Below, in pieces: positions 23,350-34,000 of a DNA stretch of 64,000 bases. The stretch covers positions 3,171,273-3,235,272 of the forward strand of contig CM050677.1 in NCBI GenBank assembly GCA_027574665.1. Reading direction: 5' to 3'. The notes under the pieces were generated by a model. It worked only from the letters and a program-made list of their open reading frames with translations, had not been told where the DNA came from and made no database searches. Made by a program: the position numbers and the translations under genes. Within the stretch, counting starts at the first letter, position 1; each line of letters starts with the position of its first letter. The stretch comes from Rhynochetos jubatus. Lineage: Eukaryota > Chordata > Aves > Eurypygiformes > Rhynochetidae.

Positions 23350-24250
23350 AACCCCCTCTTTGAGGGCCCCCAGCTGGAGTTTCAGGCTCTGGGGACTCAT
23401 TTGTAGGGCTTTAACCCCTCTTCAAGGGTAGAAAGACTCATTTTTAGGTTCTAGGCCTGTACGCTGAGTTGCAGGGTCTGAAGTGTCCGTTTGAAGGTCC
23501 AAACCTGATTTCGGAGCTCAAGGTCTCTTCTGTTCAGGGCCCAAACCCTCATGTTTAGCATCCAACCCCTCATGGTATCGTCCAAATGCTCCTATTCAGG
23601 CCCAAAGCCTCCTTTTACGGTCCAAACCCTCAGCTTAGCATCCAAAGCCTCATTTTTAGGTCCAAAAGTCTCATTTTTAGGGTACAAGCCTTCATTTATG
23701 AGCTTCAAACCCCCCTGTTGTAGTCCAAAGACTCATTTCAATGGCCCAGGTCTTCCGTTTTAAGGCACAAAGTCTGATTTTGAAGGCCCAAAGCCTTATT
23801 TCTGGAATCCAAAGCCGTATCTGCAGGGTCCAAACCCAGCTTTGATCAACAGTAGCCTTTTCTTAGGGCCCACAGTTTCCTTCTTAGGGTCTAAACCCCC
23901 ATTTTGATGGCAGAAAACCTCTTCTTAGGCTCCAAAGCCGCATTTTATGGTCCAAAGGCTGTTTCAGTCTGCAAAGTCGCATTCCTTGAGTTCAAAGCCA
24001 CATTTTTAGTTTCCAAAGCCTTGTTTTCAGGGTCCAGCGTGGCATTTTGTAGATCCAGCCAGTCGTTTTTGGTGTCCAAGATGCATCTGGAGTGTCCAAA
24101 CCCTTATTTTTATGGTTCTAAGCCCTTTTCCAGAGCCCAATGCTGCATTTTTTAATCCCAAAGGACCTATTTTAAGACCATTTTTAGGTTACACACCCTC
24201 ATTCGTAAGTCTCAACCCCCCTTTTATAGTACAAAGACTCATCTGAAGGG
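23350..24250 (-). repeat. degenerate minisatellite (right arm)
   Basis: Reverse-complement partner of the left-arm minisatellite, shorter by about 494 bp. The unit is seen here as 'ctcatttttaggtccaaagc' and variants. Confidence 0.85.
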
Positions 24251-24476
24251 CTCAGAGCACCATGTATTAAGGCCTGAAGACTGATTTTGAAGGTCCAAAC
24301 CCTCGTTTTTAGGCACAGGCACCCAAAAGCCTTGGAAATAAAGCTGTTGCTTGCTTTCTGGAGGAAGCTGCTGTGGCTGACTCACTGTCCAGAGCTCCTC
24401 CTTGTGCACTTGCACGTGAGCTGTGCTGGTGTTAGTCAGGACAGAGTAGATTTTCTTCACAGTAACTGGCACGAGG

Positions 24477-25136
24477 TGTCGTGATTTTTATCACAACCAG
24501 CCGCTCTACCACTCCGCCCCCACCCACACCCCCTGCCAGTGAGGAAGGGTCGGAGGAACAAACCAGGAAAAGCCCCTAGGAGTTGAGATAAGAACTATTT
24601 AATTACATAAATGAAACTTAGGGAGTTACTAACGATGCTAGTGCTAATGAGTAATTTAAGAAACAGAGAAAGGAGGTAGAACAGATGATACAGGATCTCA
24701 CCCCAAGAAGGGAAAAAGAAAAGAAAACCCACCCAAAGGGAGCAACCCCCCATGAAACCGCCCGGGGGCCGAAAGAGTAAGAGAGAAGAAAAAGACTTCC
24801 AAACCCCGACTCCCAGACCGATCTGCCCGGCAAGACACTGGCTCTGTCTGGAGCACCGACCACTCGCCACGAGGTCCCCACAACAAACAAACCCCCAGCC
24901 CCCTCGGCCAGAAGCCCCCTCAGACCCTTCCCCCTTCCAGGGTCGTACCCAACCGTAACCATTTCCACCCACATCCCCACCCCCTCCCCGCCGGTCCTGC
25001 AGTGCCGCGGGCCCCGGGCTGGCACCACCTATCCAGCTTGATGTGTTATGGGGTGAAGCAAAATATAGACTAACTGGTGCAAAAATATAGACTAACTGGT
25101 GCAAAAATATAGACTAACTGGTGCAAAGCTAAGACA
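24477..25136 (-). repeat. solo LTR of the same provirus family; outer end of the right palindrome arm
   Basis: Inverted copy of the LTR, 660 bp long, with three copies of the 22-bp block. It shares with the 3' LTR most of the bases at which the 5' LTR differs, while the 3' LTR has a few private changes of its own. No internal proviral sequence adjoins it. The outer neighbour, from gcgctgcaaaac at 25137, has no match to the flank of the 5' LTR. Confidence 0.92.
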
Positions 25137-25974
25137 GCGCTGCAAAACCTTGTTTGCAGGGTTCTCAATCTTTTGTTCGTGCTCATGGCTAGCTGGCCTG
25201 GTTTTTCGGTTTGAGGGCAAAGAGTGCTAAAAGAAATAGGCTGTAGAAACACACAATTTTTGAGAGGAGCATCTGGTGGGAGCTGAAACTCCATCTTGAC
25301 TAGAATAGCCAGATGTGTCTTGAAGGAAGAGCTCCTCTTTCTCCAAGCTCTGGAACTGCTATAGAGAGAACCATTTGAGCTCTTTAGGTTTTCCCAAAGC
25401 CTTTAACCATATGCTAATGAGCCCGGGGTCTAGGGGCTCTGCACCATGCAATATTTCCTTCTCCAACAGTCTCTGGGTGCCCGCTGGAAACTCCAGGCGG
25501 GTGCTGGAGACCAAGCTGCTGGGTCACAGACACTGCTGTCCTGGCAAGTGCCACCTCTCCCTGTGCAGGTGGTTGGAGAGGCTGGACCCCAGCTCCCAGG
25601 CCGTCACGTCCTTCTCTCCCTCCTGAAGCACCAGCCATCGTGCACCAGGAGAGCGAAGGTTTCCAAAGGACCCAGGAGGATGGCCTGGTCTCAGTACCAG
25701 TGTAGGGAGATGCTGGCCTGAACGACACAGAGCTCGCTGGTGCTGAGGATTTCATGGCCTCTTCCCAGCCCTTCCAGAGGTGGCCATGGAGTGTCTGGCA
25801 CACGATGGCCCCACTGCCAGGCTGATGGCACTGGGCACGGGAAATCCTACTTCTTGTCCCTTCAGCACTTCTCCTCCTCCCCCCAGACAGGCAGAGCTTG
25901 TGCAGAAAAGAGGAAAAAGAAAATGGAATTCCTTCCACTGAGTTGGCTCCTTTAGGATTTGGAAGCTTCCACTA
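25137..25974. other. unassigned sequence between the palindrome and a minisatellite
   Basis: Moderate GC content. I recognise no gene or repeat family. Open frames of up to 174 codons on the minus strand have no known domain. Confidence 0.35.
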
Positions 25975-26780
25975 GGGTTCCCAATGTTCTTCTGGGCCAC
26001 CCCTGTATCCCCTGGGTCACTCCATGAACCCAAATGTCCCTGCGGGTCACTCCACATCCCCCCTGGGTCACCCCAATATCCTCTTGCATCTCCCCACTGT
26101 CCCCCATGGTCCCCAGTGTCTGCCTGGCTCACACCAGGGTCCCTATATTGTCCCTCATGTCCCACTGGGTCACCCCAGATTCCCCTCATGATTCCAAATG
26201 TCCCCTTGGGTCACCCCAATGTCCCCTTGGGTAACCCCAGGGTCCCCCCACAATCCCCAGTGTCCTCCTTCGTCAACAAACATGTCCCCCCACAGCCACC
26301 CAGACTCCCCCAGTGACCCCCAGTGTCCCACTGGGTAACCCAAGGTTCACCCCATAGTCCTCAAGGTTCTGCTGTGCCTGTCCAGGATCTCCCCGGGGTC
26401 ACCCCGCCGTCTCCTTAGGTCACAGCATGGTCCCCCCACAGTCCCCAGTGCCCACCTGGGTCACCCCAGGGGCCCCCCACAATCCCACTGTGTCATCTCA
26501 GGATCTCCTCAGGTTCCCTGATGTCCCCCTGGTCACTGCAATGTCACCCTTGGTCACCCCAGGATCCCCCCCCAGTCCCTAATGTGTCCTTGGGTCATCC
26601 CAGGGTACCCCATGGTCTCCAGGGTCACCCTCAGTCACCCCAGGGTCCCCCCAGGACCTCCAGTGTGCCCTGTGTCACCGCAGGGTCCCCCCACCTCACA
26701 CAGGGTGTCTCCAGTGTCCCCTCTCAGTCCCCCTGGTGTCCCCGAATTCTCCAGCGGTCCTGCTTGGGTCCCCCTGTGCC
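25975..26780 (+). repeat. C-rich degenerate minisatellite
   Basis: Diverged units of the form 'cccagtgtccccctgggtca' and 'ccccagggtccccccacaat' follow one another over about 0.8 kb. Frames through it are rich in Pro, Ser and Val and are repeat by-products. Confidence 0.8.
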
Positions 26781-28310
26781 GCCAGCTCCCCCTGGGGTCC
26801 CGAAAATCTTGCTGGGCTCCCCCCGTTTCCGCTTGATGCCCTCAGGGGCCCCCCGATTCCTCCCGGAGTCACTCCATATCCCCGCCATGTCCCCCTGCTC
26901 CCCCCAACCCCTCTGTGCCCCCGCAGGGGAGGCGCAGCCCCCCGGCCCAGGTCTGGGGGTCGCCCAGACTGTGCCTGTGTCCCGCCCCTCGGTCCTGCAG
27001 CACGGTGCTGCAGGACGCGGCGCACATGTGGCCGGAGGCGCCCGGGAGCGGGAAGGGGCAGATCCCCCCAGCCGGAGATCCTCCGCCACCGTCCTGCGCG
27101 CCCCCCGCTCTGGCGGGACGCAGGCGACCCCCGGGATCCCCCGGGCCCCCACCAGCGGGAGCGAGAGCGCGCACCCGGGGAGGGGGCGGGGCTAGCGAGG
27201 CCCCGCCCTGCGGGGCGTGCCTATGAGCGACTCCAACATTGATGGATGGCCGGCTCGGTGCAAGCCACGCCCCCCGCGGAGGCTTCGTCCAACCGGAGAA
27301 GCCGCTGGCACGGGCCCCGCCCATTCACCCAGAGCCACGCCTCCTCCCGCTAGCCACGCTCCCAGCGGCTGCCAGCACCGCCCGGGCCCAGCGCCCCCTG
27401 GGCTTGGGACCCCCCCGGGGCCCCCCCGGGCCAGAACCCCCAGCCAGGCCTGAGCCCCGCCCTGGGCCTGGGGCTGCGCCCCCGGCTCGGGACCCCCGGC
27501 CTCCCCCTGCCCCCGGGGCTGTTTGATCCCCAGCACTCGCCCCCCCACAGCTGACCCACCGCCACCGGAGCGGGCTGCGGCCCGCCGCCTGGCACATACC
27601 CCCGCTCCCCCCCCGGCTGCCCCACAGGGGACCCCTGTCCCGTTCCTCTGACCTCACCCCACCGTGTCCCCTTCTGGCGACCCCCGTGCCCCCACCATTA
27701 CACGGTGTCACCCCCCAGGCCCCCCGCAATGTCGCCTCCCCCCTCATGCCCCCCCCATCCTTTGTCCCCCCCTTTGCTGTCCCTCCGTATCCCCCCCCGG
27801 TGTCCGGCTGCCCCCCCGGTGTTGTCCCACCACGTGCCCCCCACCCGTGCCCCCCACCCGTGCCCCCCTGCTGTCCCCCACAATAGCTCCCCCCCCGGTG
27901 TGATCCCCCCAGACCCCCACTGGGACTGGCCCCCGATGCTGCAGGACCTGGCCCAGACGGTGCCGCGGAGCCACACCCGGGGGGGCCCCACACCCAGGTA
28001 TGGGGGGGTGCACCCGGGGTGAGTCCTGCCATCGAGAGGCAACGGGGACCCTGGGGGACCCCCCTCCCGGACTGCTGCCGGCCCGGCCGGGCGCTCGCTG
28101 GGCTGGGCAATACACCCCTGTGGTGGTGGTCACCGACGTGTCCCCGTGTGCCCCCCATGTCCCCCCGTGCCCCTCCGTGTGTCCCCGTGTGCTCCCCGTG
28201 TCCCCCCGTGTGTCCCCGTGTGCCCCTCCATGTGCCCCCCATGCCTCCCGTGCCCTCCCATGTCCCCCGTGTGTCCCCGTGCCCCCGCCAAGCACACAGC
28301 TTCACTGGAA
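26781..28310. other. CpG- and GC-box-rich region; possible promoter and exons of an unrecognised gene
   Basis: 27180-27360 has several GC boxes (gggggcggggc, gccccgccc, ccacgcccc), as in a CpG-island promoter. 27911-27997 could be an exon, with a cccccag acceptor before it and a cccag|gtatgg donor after it. On the plus strand it reads DPHWDWPPMLQDLAQTVPRS. The frames between are Pro-rich. I do not recognise a protein, and 28100-28280 is a simple 'ccccgtgtgtccccgtg' repeat. Treat any gene here as unproven. Confidence 0.3.
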
Positions 28311-29221
28311 CCTTTTTATTGGGGGGGTGGTCCGGGCCCCCCCTCAATTCTTCTTTGGCATCGAGGCGTGAGCCAGCGCCCACAGGGAGTAGCAGGCACC
28401 TGGCGGGGGGGGGACACAACACTCAGGGACACCCCTGCCCCGCCCAGGGACCCGGGACCCCCGTCCGCCCACCCCGCGGGACCCAGGCGTCCGGGCTCTC
28501 GGTCCCCCTTGGCCACCCCCCACCCAGGCGTCCGGGCCATTCCCCCCGCGGTCTAAAAATAGAGCCCAGGCATCCAGGCATCCCGCCCCCCCCCCCCCCC
28601 CCCGGGTCCTGCCCCCTCCAGGTCCTGCCCCCTCCCCCGGTGCTGCCCCCCCGGTGCCCCCCCGGTCGCCCCGTACCCACGGAGCAGAGGAGGGCGGTGA
28701 GGCGGTAGAGGGCAGAGTCCATGGCCCCCCCCTTGAGATGCACCGGCAGCCCGTTGTCTTCCTGGACACACACACACCGACATCAGAGGGTCGCCGTTGC
28801 CCCTTCCCTCCCCCCCCCCCAGACCCCCCCCTCACCTGGAAGAGCTTCTGGTGCTCGGGGACGCGGTTGTGGAGGCCCCGGGGGGGGGCGGCGGGACCCA
28901 GCGACCGCAGGAGCCCCAGGGGGGCGGCCTTAGGGGCGGGGGGGGGTGTGAGGGGGGGCACGGACCCCACCCCTCGGGACCCCCTCCCGGTCACCTGCAC
29001 CCCCATAACCGCCGGAGACACCCCTCATAAACCACCCCTCTGTAGGAAGCCCCCCCGTGCCCCCCCTCCAGGGACACCCTCATAAGGCCCCCCAGGGTCC
29101 CCCCGTGACCCCCTCTCGGGACACCCGCCCTGCCCCCCGCCCCTCCCTGACGCCCCCTGTCCGCGAGCCCCCCCGGCCCCCTCCCCCATCGTGCCCTCCC
29201 CGGTACCCGCAGGACCCTCAT
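28311..29221 (-). CDS. COX7A1: cytochrome c oxidase subunit 7A, COX7A1-like
   Basis: A nuclear-encoded small subunit of mitochondrial complex IV (inner membrane, one membrane span). It also influences dimer and supercomplex formation. Four coding exons on the minus strand: 29207-29221 (only 15 bases, MRVLR), 28836-28928 (presequence, ending NRVPEHQKLFQ), 28677-28761 (EDNGLPVHLKGG, then the start of the membrane span) and 28344-28399 (end of the span, ASMPKKN, stop). All introns are GT-AG and phases fit, giving 82 residues, close to the usual 79-83. The EKQKLFQ-ED-LYLKGG family signature is kept with small changes. The polyA signal (TTTATT on plus) is near 28314. The muscle isoform 7A1 is favoured over 7A2 by the C-terminal YSLWAL; this choice is less certain than the family. 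It lies in the same orientation as STRN4, which begins its 3' end about 0.6 kb away. Confidence 0.88.
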
Positions 29222-29845
29222 GCTCAGCCCGGCCCGATCGTCCTCTGCCACCGCAAAGGGCACCGGGGGGGGCACCGGGGGGGTGGGACAGGGACCGTGC
29301 GCGCGCCGTCACGTGTGCCGGGTGCCACCCCCTCCGTGTCCCCATGTCCGCGCGCTCCGTGCCCCCACCCTCGCGCCCCCCCATGTCCCCCTCCGTGCCC
29401 CCCCTCGCCCTGTCCCCATACCCGTGTCCCCACGACCCTGCGACCCCCCCGGTGCCCCCCCAATGTCCCTTCAGCACGTGACAGTGTCTCCGCCCCCCCC
29501 ACCCGGGACCCTGGTGCCCCCACGGCCAGCCCTGGTCACCGTGTCCCCATGGGGATGCTGGGGGGGGGCGCACCAGTGGGTGACACAGCCCGCGGGGACC
29601 CCCCCGCACAGCGGGGGGGGATTAGGGGGTTATTAAGGGCTGGAGCGCCCTGGGGGGAGGCCATTAAACTCGGGGGGTGGGGGGAATTGGGGGGGGACAA
29701 CAAAGGGGGGGATCAGGGGACATCAGGGTAGAAGGGGGGGCAGTGGGGTATTAGGGGCAGGCACTGAGGGGTCCCAATCCCCGGGTGGGGGGCCCATATC
29801 CACCCCCCACCCCCCCAGCAGCAGCTCCGCCCTCTTGGCAAAGTG
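29222..29845. other. C-rich intergenic stretch between COX7A1-like and STRN4
   Basis: Holds the presumed COX7A1-like promoter (just above 29221) and long C-rich runs at about 29300-29530. The frames are Pro-rich and not credible as genes. Confidence 0.5.
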
Positions 29846-31003
29846 TTTATTGAGGCTCCCCGCCCCCCCCCCACCCAAGACACCAAATAAATACACAGTA
29901 AAAAGCCACCGGCGTTAAAAAGGGCAATGGGGGCGGGGGGAGGGCAGGGGGGCCCGGGGGTCCGGACTATCACACAGTGATAAGGCGGCTGTGATGAGCC
30001 CCCGGGGGGCAATAGGGATGGGGGGGGATTCACGGCTGTACAAATATACAAGGGGGTGCCCCCCCGAGAGGAGGGCTGGGGTAGTGTTGTGGGACACCCC
30101 CCCCCGGAGGGGTTCAGACTGGAACTGCCCCTGGGGCGTGTAGTGCCCTCGTGGGGGGGGCGGTATAAGGAACCCCAACCTGCCCTAGGGGGGCTAGAAG
30201 GTCCAGAATTGCCCCAAGGGGGGAATAAGGCCCATAATTGCCCCCAGGGCTATGCAGTGCCTCCCCCCCCCCAGGTAGACAGATGCCACAGGTGCCCTTG
30301 TGGGGGGTGTAGTGCCCCCCCAGGGGGTAGATTGAGCCCATAACTGCCGGGGGAGGGGAGGGCACAGAGCCCTTAACTAGCCTGGGGGCATGGAGAGCCC
30401 CCCACAGGGATAAGCTGGGACCCACAGTAGCCCTGGGGGGCACCTAGAGCCTTTAACTGCCCCCGGTGGGGTATATAAAGCCCCTAAGTGCCCCCAGGGG
30501 GTATATGGAGTCCATAACTGCCCCTGGGGGGTATACAGAGCCTGTAACTGCCCCCAGGGGAGGTACAGACAGCCCATAACTGCCCCCAGGGGGTACACAG
30601 AGTCCCTAAGTCCCCCTGGGGGGTACACAGAGCCCATAATTGTCCCCCCTGGGGTACAGAGAGCCCATAAGGGACTCTGGGGGGTACACAGAGCCCATAA
30701 GTGCCCCCAGGGGAGGTATAGAGAGCCCACAATTACCCCCAGAGGGGTATACAGAGACTGTAAGCCCCCTGCACCCCCAGCCAGAATCCCTGGGGGGGTG
30801 ACTGGGGGGGGCAGAAGGGTGCCAAGGCCCCCCTGGGGTGTGACGAGCTGCAGGGAGCCCACGGGCTCAGCTCCCTCAGGGCTGGGGGGAGGGGGGGGGG
30901 GCAGGGAAGGTGACAAAAGGCCACCCTGCCACCACGCTCCCCTCCGTGCACGTCCCCCCCGCCCCGCGACGTCCCACACATGTCCTCCCCCCCCCCCCCG
31001 CCG
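29846..31003 (-). other. STRN4: STRN4 3' untranslated region
   Basis: It extends from the stop codon at 31004 to the polyA signal AATAAA (TTTATT on plus) at 29846-29851. Inside it, 30170-30780 is a minisatellite, so the mature mRNA would carry it. Confidence 0.7.
30170..30780 (-). repeat. minisatellite in the STRN4 3' UTR
   Basis: Irregular units of about 30-40 bp of the form 'gggtacacagagcccataac' plus 'tgcccccagggg' repeat more than ten times. On the mRNA strand this gives repeated CCCC/GGGG words able to pair. Confidence 0.8.
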
Positions 31004-34000
31004 TCACACGAAGACCTTGGCGAGGGCGTCGGCGCCGGCGCTGGCGCTGAGGGCGCGGCGCGGGTGGAAGGCGACGGCGTGCACGGCCTCCTCGTGCTTC
31101 TTGCGGTGCGCGGTCAGCTCCTGCACGCAGGTCTTGTGGGCCAGGTGCCACAGGCGCAGCGAGCAGTCGTGACCTGCCGGGGGGGCCCGGCGGTTGCGGG
31201 GGGGGGGCCCAGGCATCCGGGGGAGGATGCGATGGAGGTGGGCGCAGCCCGGGCGGGGAGGGGGATGCGGGAGGGTGGGGAGCTCACGTGGAGGGCCCCG
31301 GTCCATAAAAGGGCACTTACAAGGGGGGGGGGGGGGCGGGAATTCGGGGAGCACAAGGCAGGGGGGTCAGGTCCCCTCGGTCACCCCAGGGTGGGGATGG
31401 GAGGGCGGAGGGGTCAGGGCGGCGGGAGCGGCACCTCCTTGGCAGAGCAGTGGCGGGGGGGGACAGAAGGGGAGGGGGCTGGAGGCGGGGAGGGGGCCGG
31501 GAGGGGACACTTACTGCCAGACATGAGGAAGACGCCGTTGGGGTCGACGGCCAGGCAGGTGACGGCATCCAAGTGGGCCACCATGGAGTGCACCACTTTA
31601 CCTGGCGGAGTGAAACGGGGATGGCGGCAGTGATGGGGACGTCCCCAAGCGCCTCCCCAGCCTCGTTAGGGCTAAGGAAGCCCCCCCACCCCCCAGCCCA
31701 ACCTGTGCGGTTGTCGAGGAAGCGGATGCTCCGGTCGTCGCTGGCGGTGATGGTGAGGGGCTGCGAGGGGTGGCTCACCACCTGGTTGATCTGGCTGCCA
31801 CCTGCATGGGGACGCCAGGATGAGGCCCCCGGCGATGACAAAGGGGATGCGGGGGGGGGGGACCCGTCACTCTTTGCTCACCGCCGCCCGGCCGGGCCTC
31901 CAGCGCCAGGACAGGACGAGCCGCCTCCACGTCGTAGAGCACCGCGGCGCCCGTCTGGAACGCCACCACGGCGTGGCCGGGCTGAGTGGCCGCGAAGGTG
32001 ACAGAGGTGGGGACACCATGCTCTGTGGGGAGGGGACAGGGAGGGTGACACGGGGGTGGCGGGGACGTCCCCAGCACAGAGGGGACTCCCCCCTGCCCAG
32101 CTCACCGCTCTGGGCGTCGTAGATGCCGAGGCAGGCGCCCTCCTCACGCTGGGGGTCCCAGATGCGGACGGTGCCATCGGCGGAGCAGGAGGCCAGGCGG
32201 TCGCCGGGGGGGTTGAAGGCCAGGCCCCAGACGGCGTCCCCATGGCCCTCCAGGACGCCACTCAGCACCCCGGGGTCTGGGGACACGGCGGAAGGTCACC
32301 TCGGGGCGGGGGGGGGCACGGCAGCCGCGGAGGACGCTGCGGCGACGCCTCAGCCGGAGCGGGGGGACGCCGTGGGGTGCGGATGTCACCTGTGTCACAC
32401 CCGTGTCCCCCCGCCCCTGCCGGGAAGGGGACACCCACCGTAGCCATCGTAGGGGTCCATGTCGAGGTCGGGCAGGCGCCAGCGGCGGATGCGGGTGTCC
32501 ACGCCAGCGCTGCAGCACAGGGCGCTGTCGCGGCCCATGGCAACGGTGAGCACCGGGCCCCTGCGGGGACACGCACGAGGTGATGGGGACCCCCAGGGTG
32601 TCCCCAGAGCCACCCGCTCCCTCCAGACGGACCCTCATCCCCTCCCCGAGCCCAGCGCCCCGGTCCCCATCCCCCACCTGTGCCCGCGGAAAGCGTACAC
32701 CGGCTCCACGTCCAGCGCCGCGTTCCTGCGAGGGGGGACAAGAGCGGGGTGACAACTGCAGCGGGGGGGCGTCCCTGTCCCTGTCAACCCCCAGTCACCC
32801 TCCCCAGCACCCACTTTTTGGGGGCAACGGGCTTCTGGAGGTTCCAGAGCTTGAGGGTGCCGTCCTCGGAGGCGGTGAGCAGGGCGGCCTCGGCGGGGTG
32901 GAAGGCCAGACCCCGCACGGCGTCGTAGTGGCTGCGCAGGGTGAACTTGGGGCTCCACGTCTTCTTCAGGGCATCCCGGCCCTCCGGGAGCTGCCAAGCA
33001 TGGGGGGACAGTGGCAGGGGACAGGGGACAGAGGCAGCACCCCACCCCCAGCCGGGGCTCGTGGCAGGTGGCTCTGGGCATGGAGGAGGGGACAGGGGGG
33101 ATCAAAGGGATGTGATGGGGACCAGGGAGGTCCAGGGTAGATGTTCAAGGGGGGTTGGGGACATGAGGGTGACAACAGAGCCCAGGAGAGGCTGAGGGAA
33201 GGTTTGGGGACACCATGGGGACAGCGGAGCCCAGCGGATGCTGAGGGCAGGTTTGGGGACACCGTGGGGACAGCGGAGCCCAGGGGACGCTGAGGGCAGG
33301 TTTGGGGACAACGTGGGGACAGCGGAGCCCAGGAGACAGTCAGGGCAGGTTTGGGGACAGCGTGGGGACAGTGGAGCCCAGGGGACGCTGAGGGCAGGTT
33401 TGGGGACACTGTGGGGACAGCGGAGCCCAGGGGACACTCAGGGCAGGTTTGGGGACACTGTGGGGACAGCAGAGGGTGACTCACATCGCAGCTGAGCTCG
33501 TTGTCATTGGTGACGGTCAGGTCAGCCAGGTCCCCCAGGCTGACGGCGCCGCCGCTGATGCTGTCCATGATGAAGACGTCGGAGGAGATGCCCAGAGCCC
33601 CTGTGGAGGGGAGTGGCTGGGGTGGCCCTGGGGACGGGGACACCCCCAGGGGACACGGAGACACCCAGGACCGTACCTTCATGCGGCCGAGGTGGCCCTG
33701 CAGCGGCAGATTTCGGTGGGAGCCCGTCCACATCCCGCAGGTCGGCCAGCATCCCCTGCAGCCGGCCCCGGCGGCTCTCTGCAGGGAGGGGGGTCAGGAG
33801 GGCCGGGCCAGAGCCAGGGGGGGGTCAAGGGGGTCCCCCAAATCTGCTGCTGCCCCCTCCCCAACCCTGCTCACCCAGCTCCACAGCCTCCCCCGCACGC
33901 CGGCTGGCCCCGTTCTCCCCGGAGCCCAGGAAGTCGAACTCGTTGAGGGCGTCCTCCGAGTCTTCATCGTCATCCTCATCCTCCACCTCGGGCAGGAGAG

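Larger units (their letters stand above)
17780..25136 (-). repeat. right arm of the large inverted repeat
   Basis: Reverse complement of 8711-16541. The inner end is where 17780 pairs with 16541. The outer end coincides with the outer edge of an LTR, where the right side passes into sequence not found on the left. It lacks the 494-bp block of the left minisatellite and has one more 22-bp unit in the LTR. Confidence 0.95.

Noticed and set aside
8711-25136. Palindrome as an assembly or library artefact (hairpin chimera)
   Set aside because: The arms differ by a 494-bp indel, a 22-bp repeat unit, a 3-bp CTC unit and many substitutions, and a real 1.24-kb spacer separates them. A read-through artefact would give identical arms. 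Read-level proof is still needed.
27325-28422. 365-codon Gly-rich frame on minus
   Set aside because: It reads through C-rich repeats and the COX7A1-like 3' end; low-complexity Gly/Arg composition.
28580-28604. Long C run as a functional element
   Set aside because: A homopolymer in a COX7A1-like intron, more likely polymorphic or of uncertain length in sequencing.
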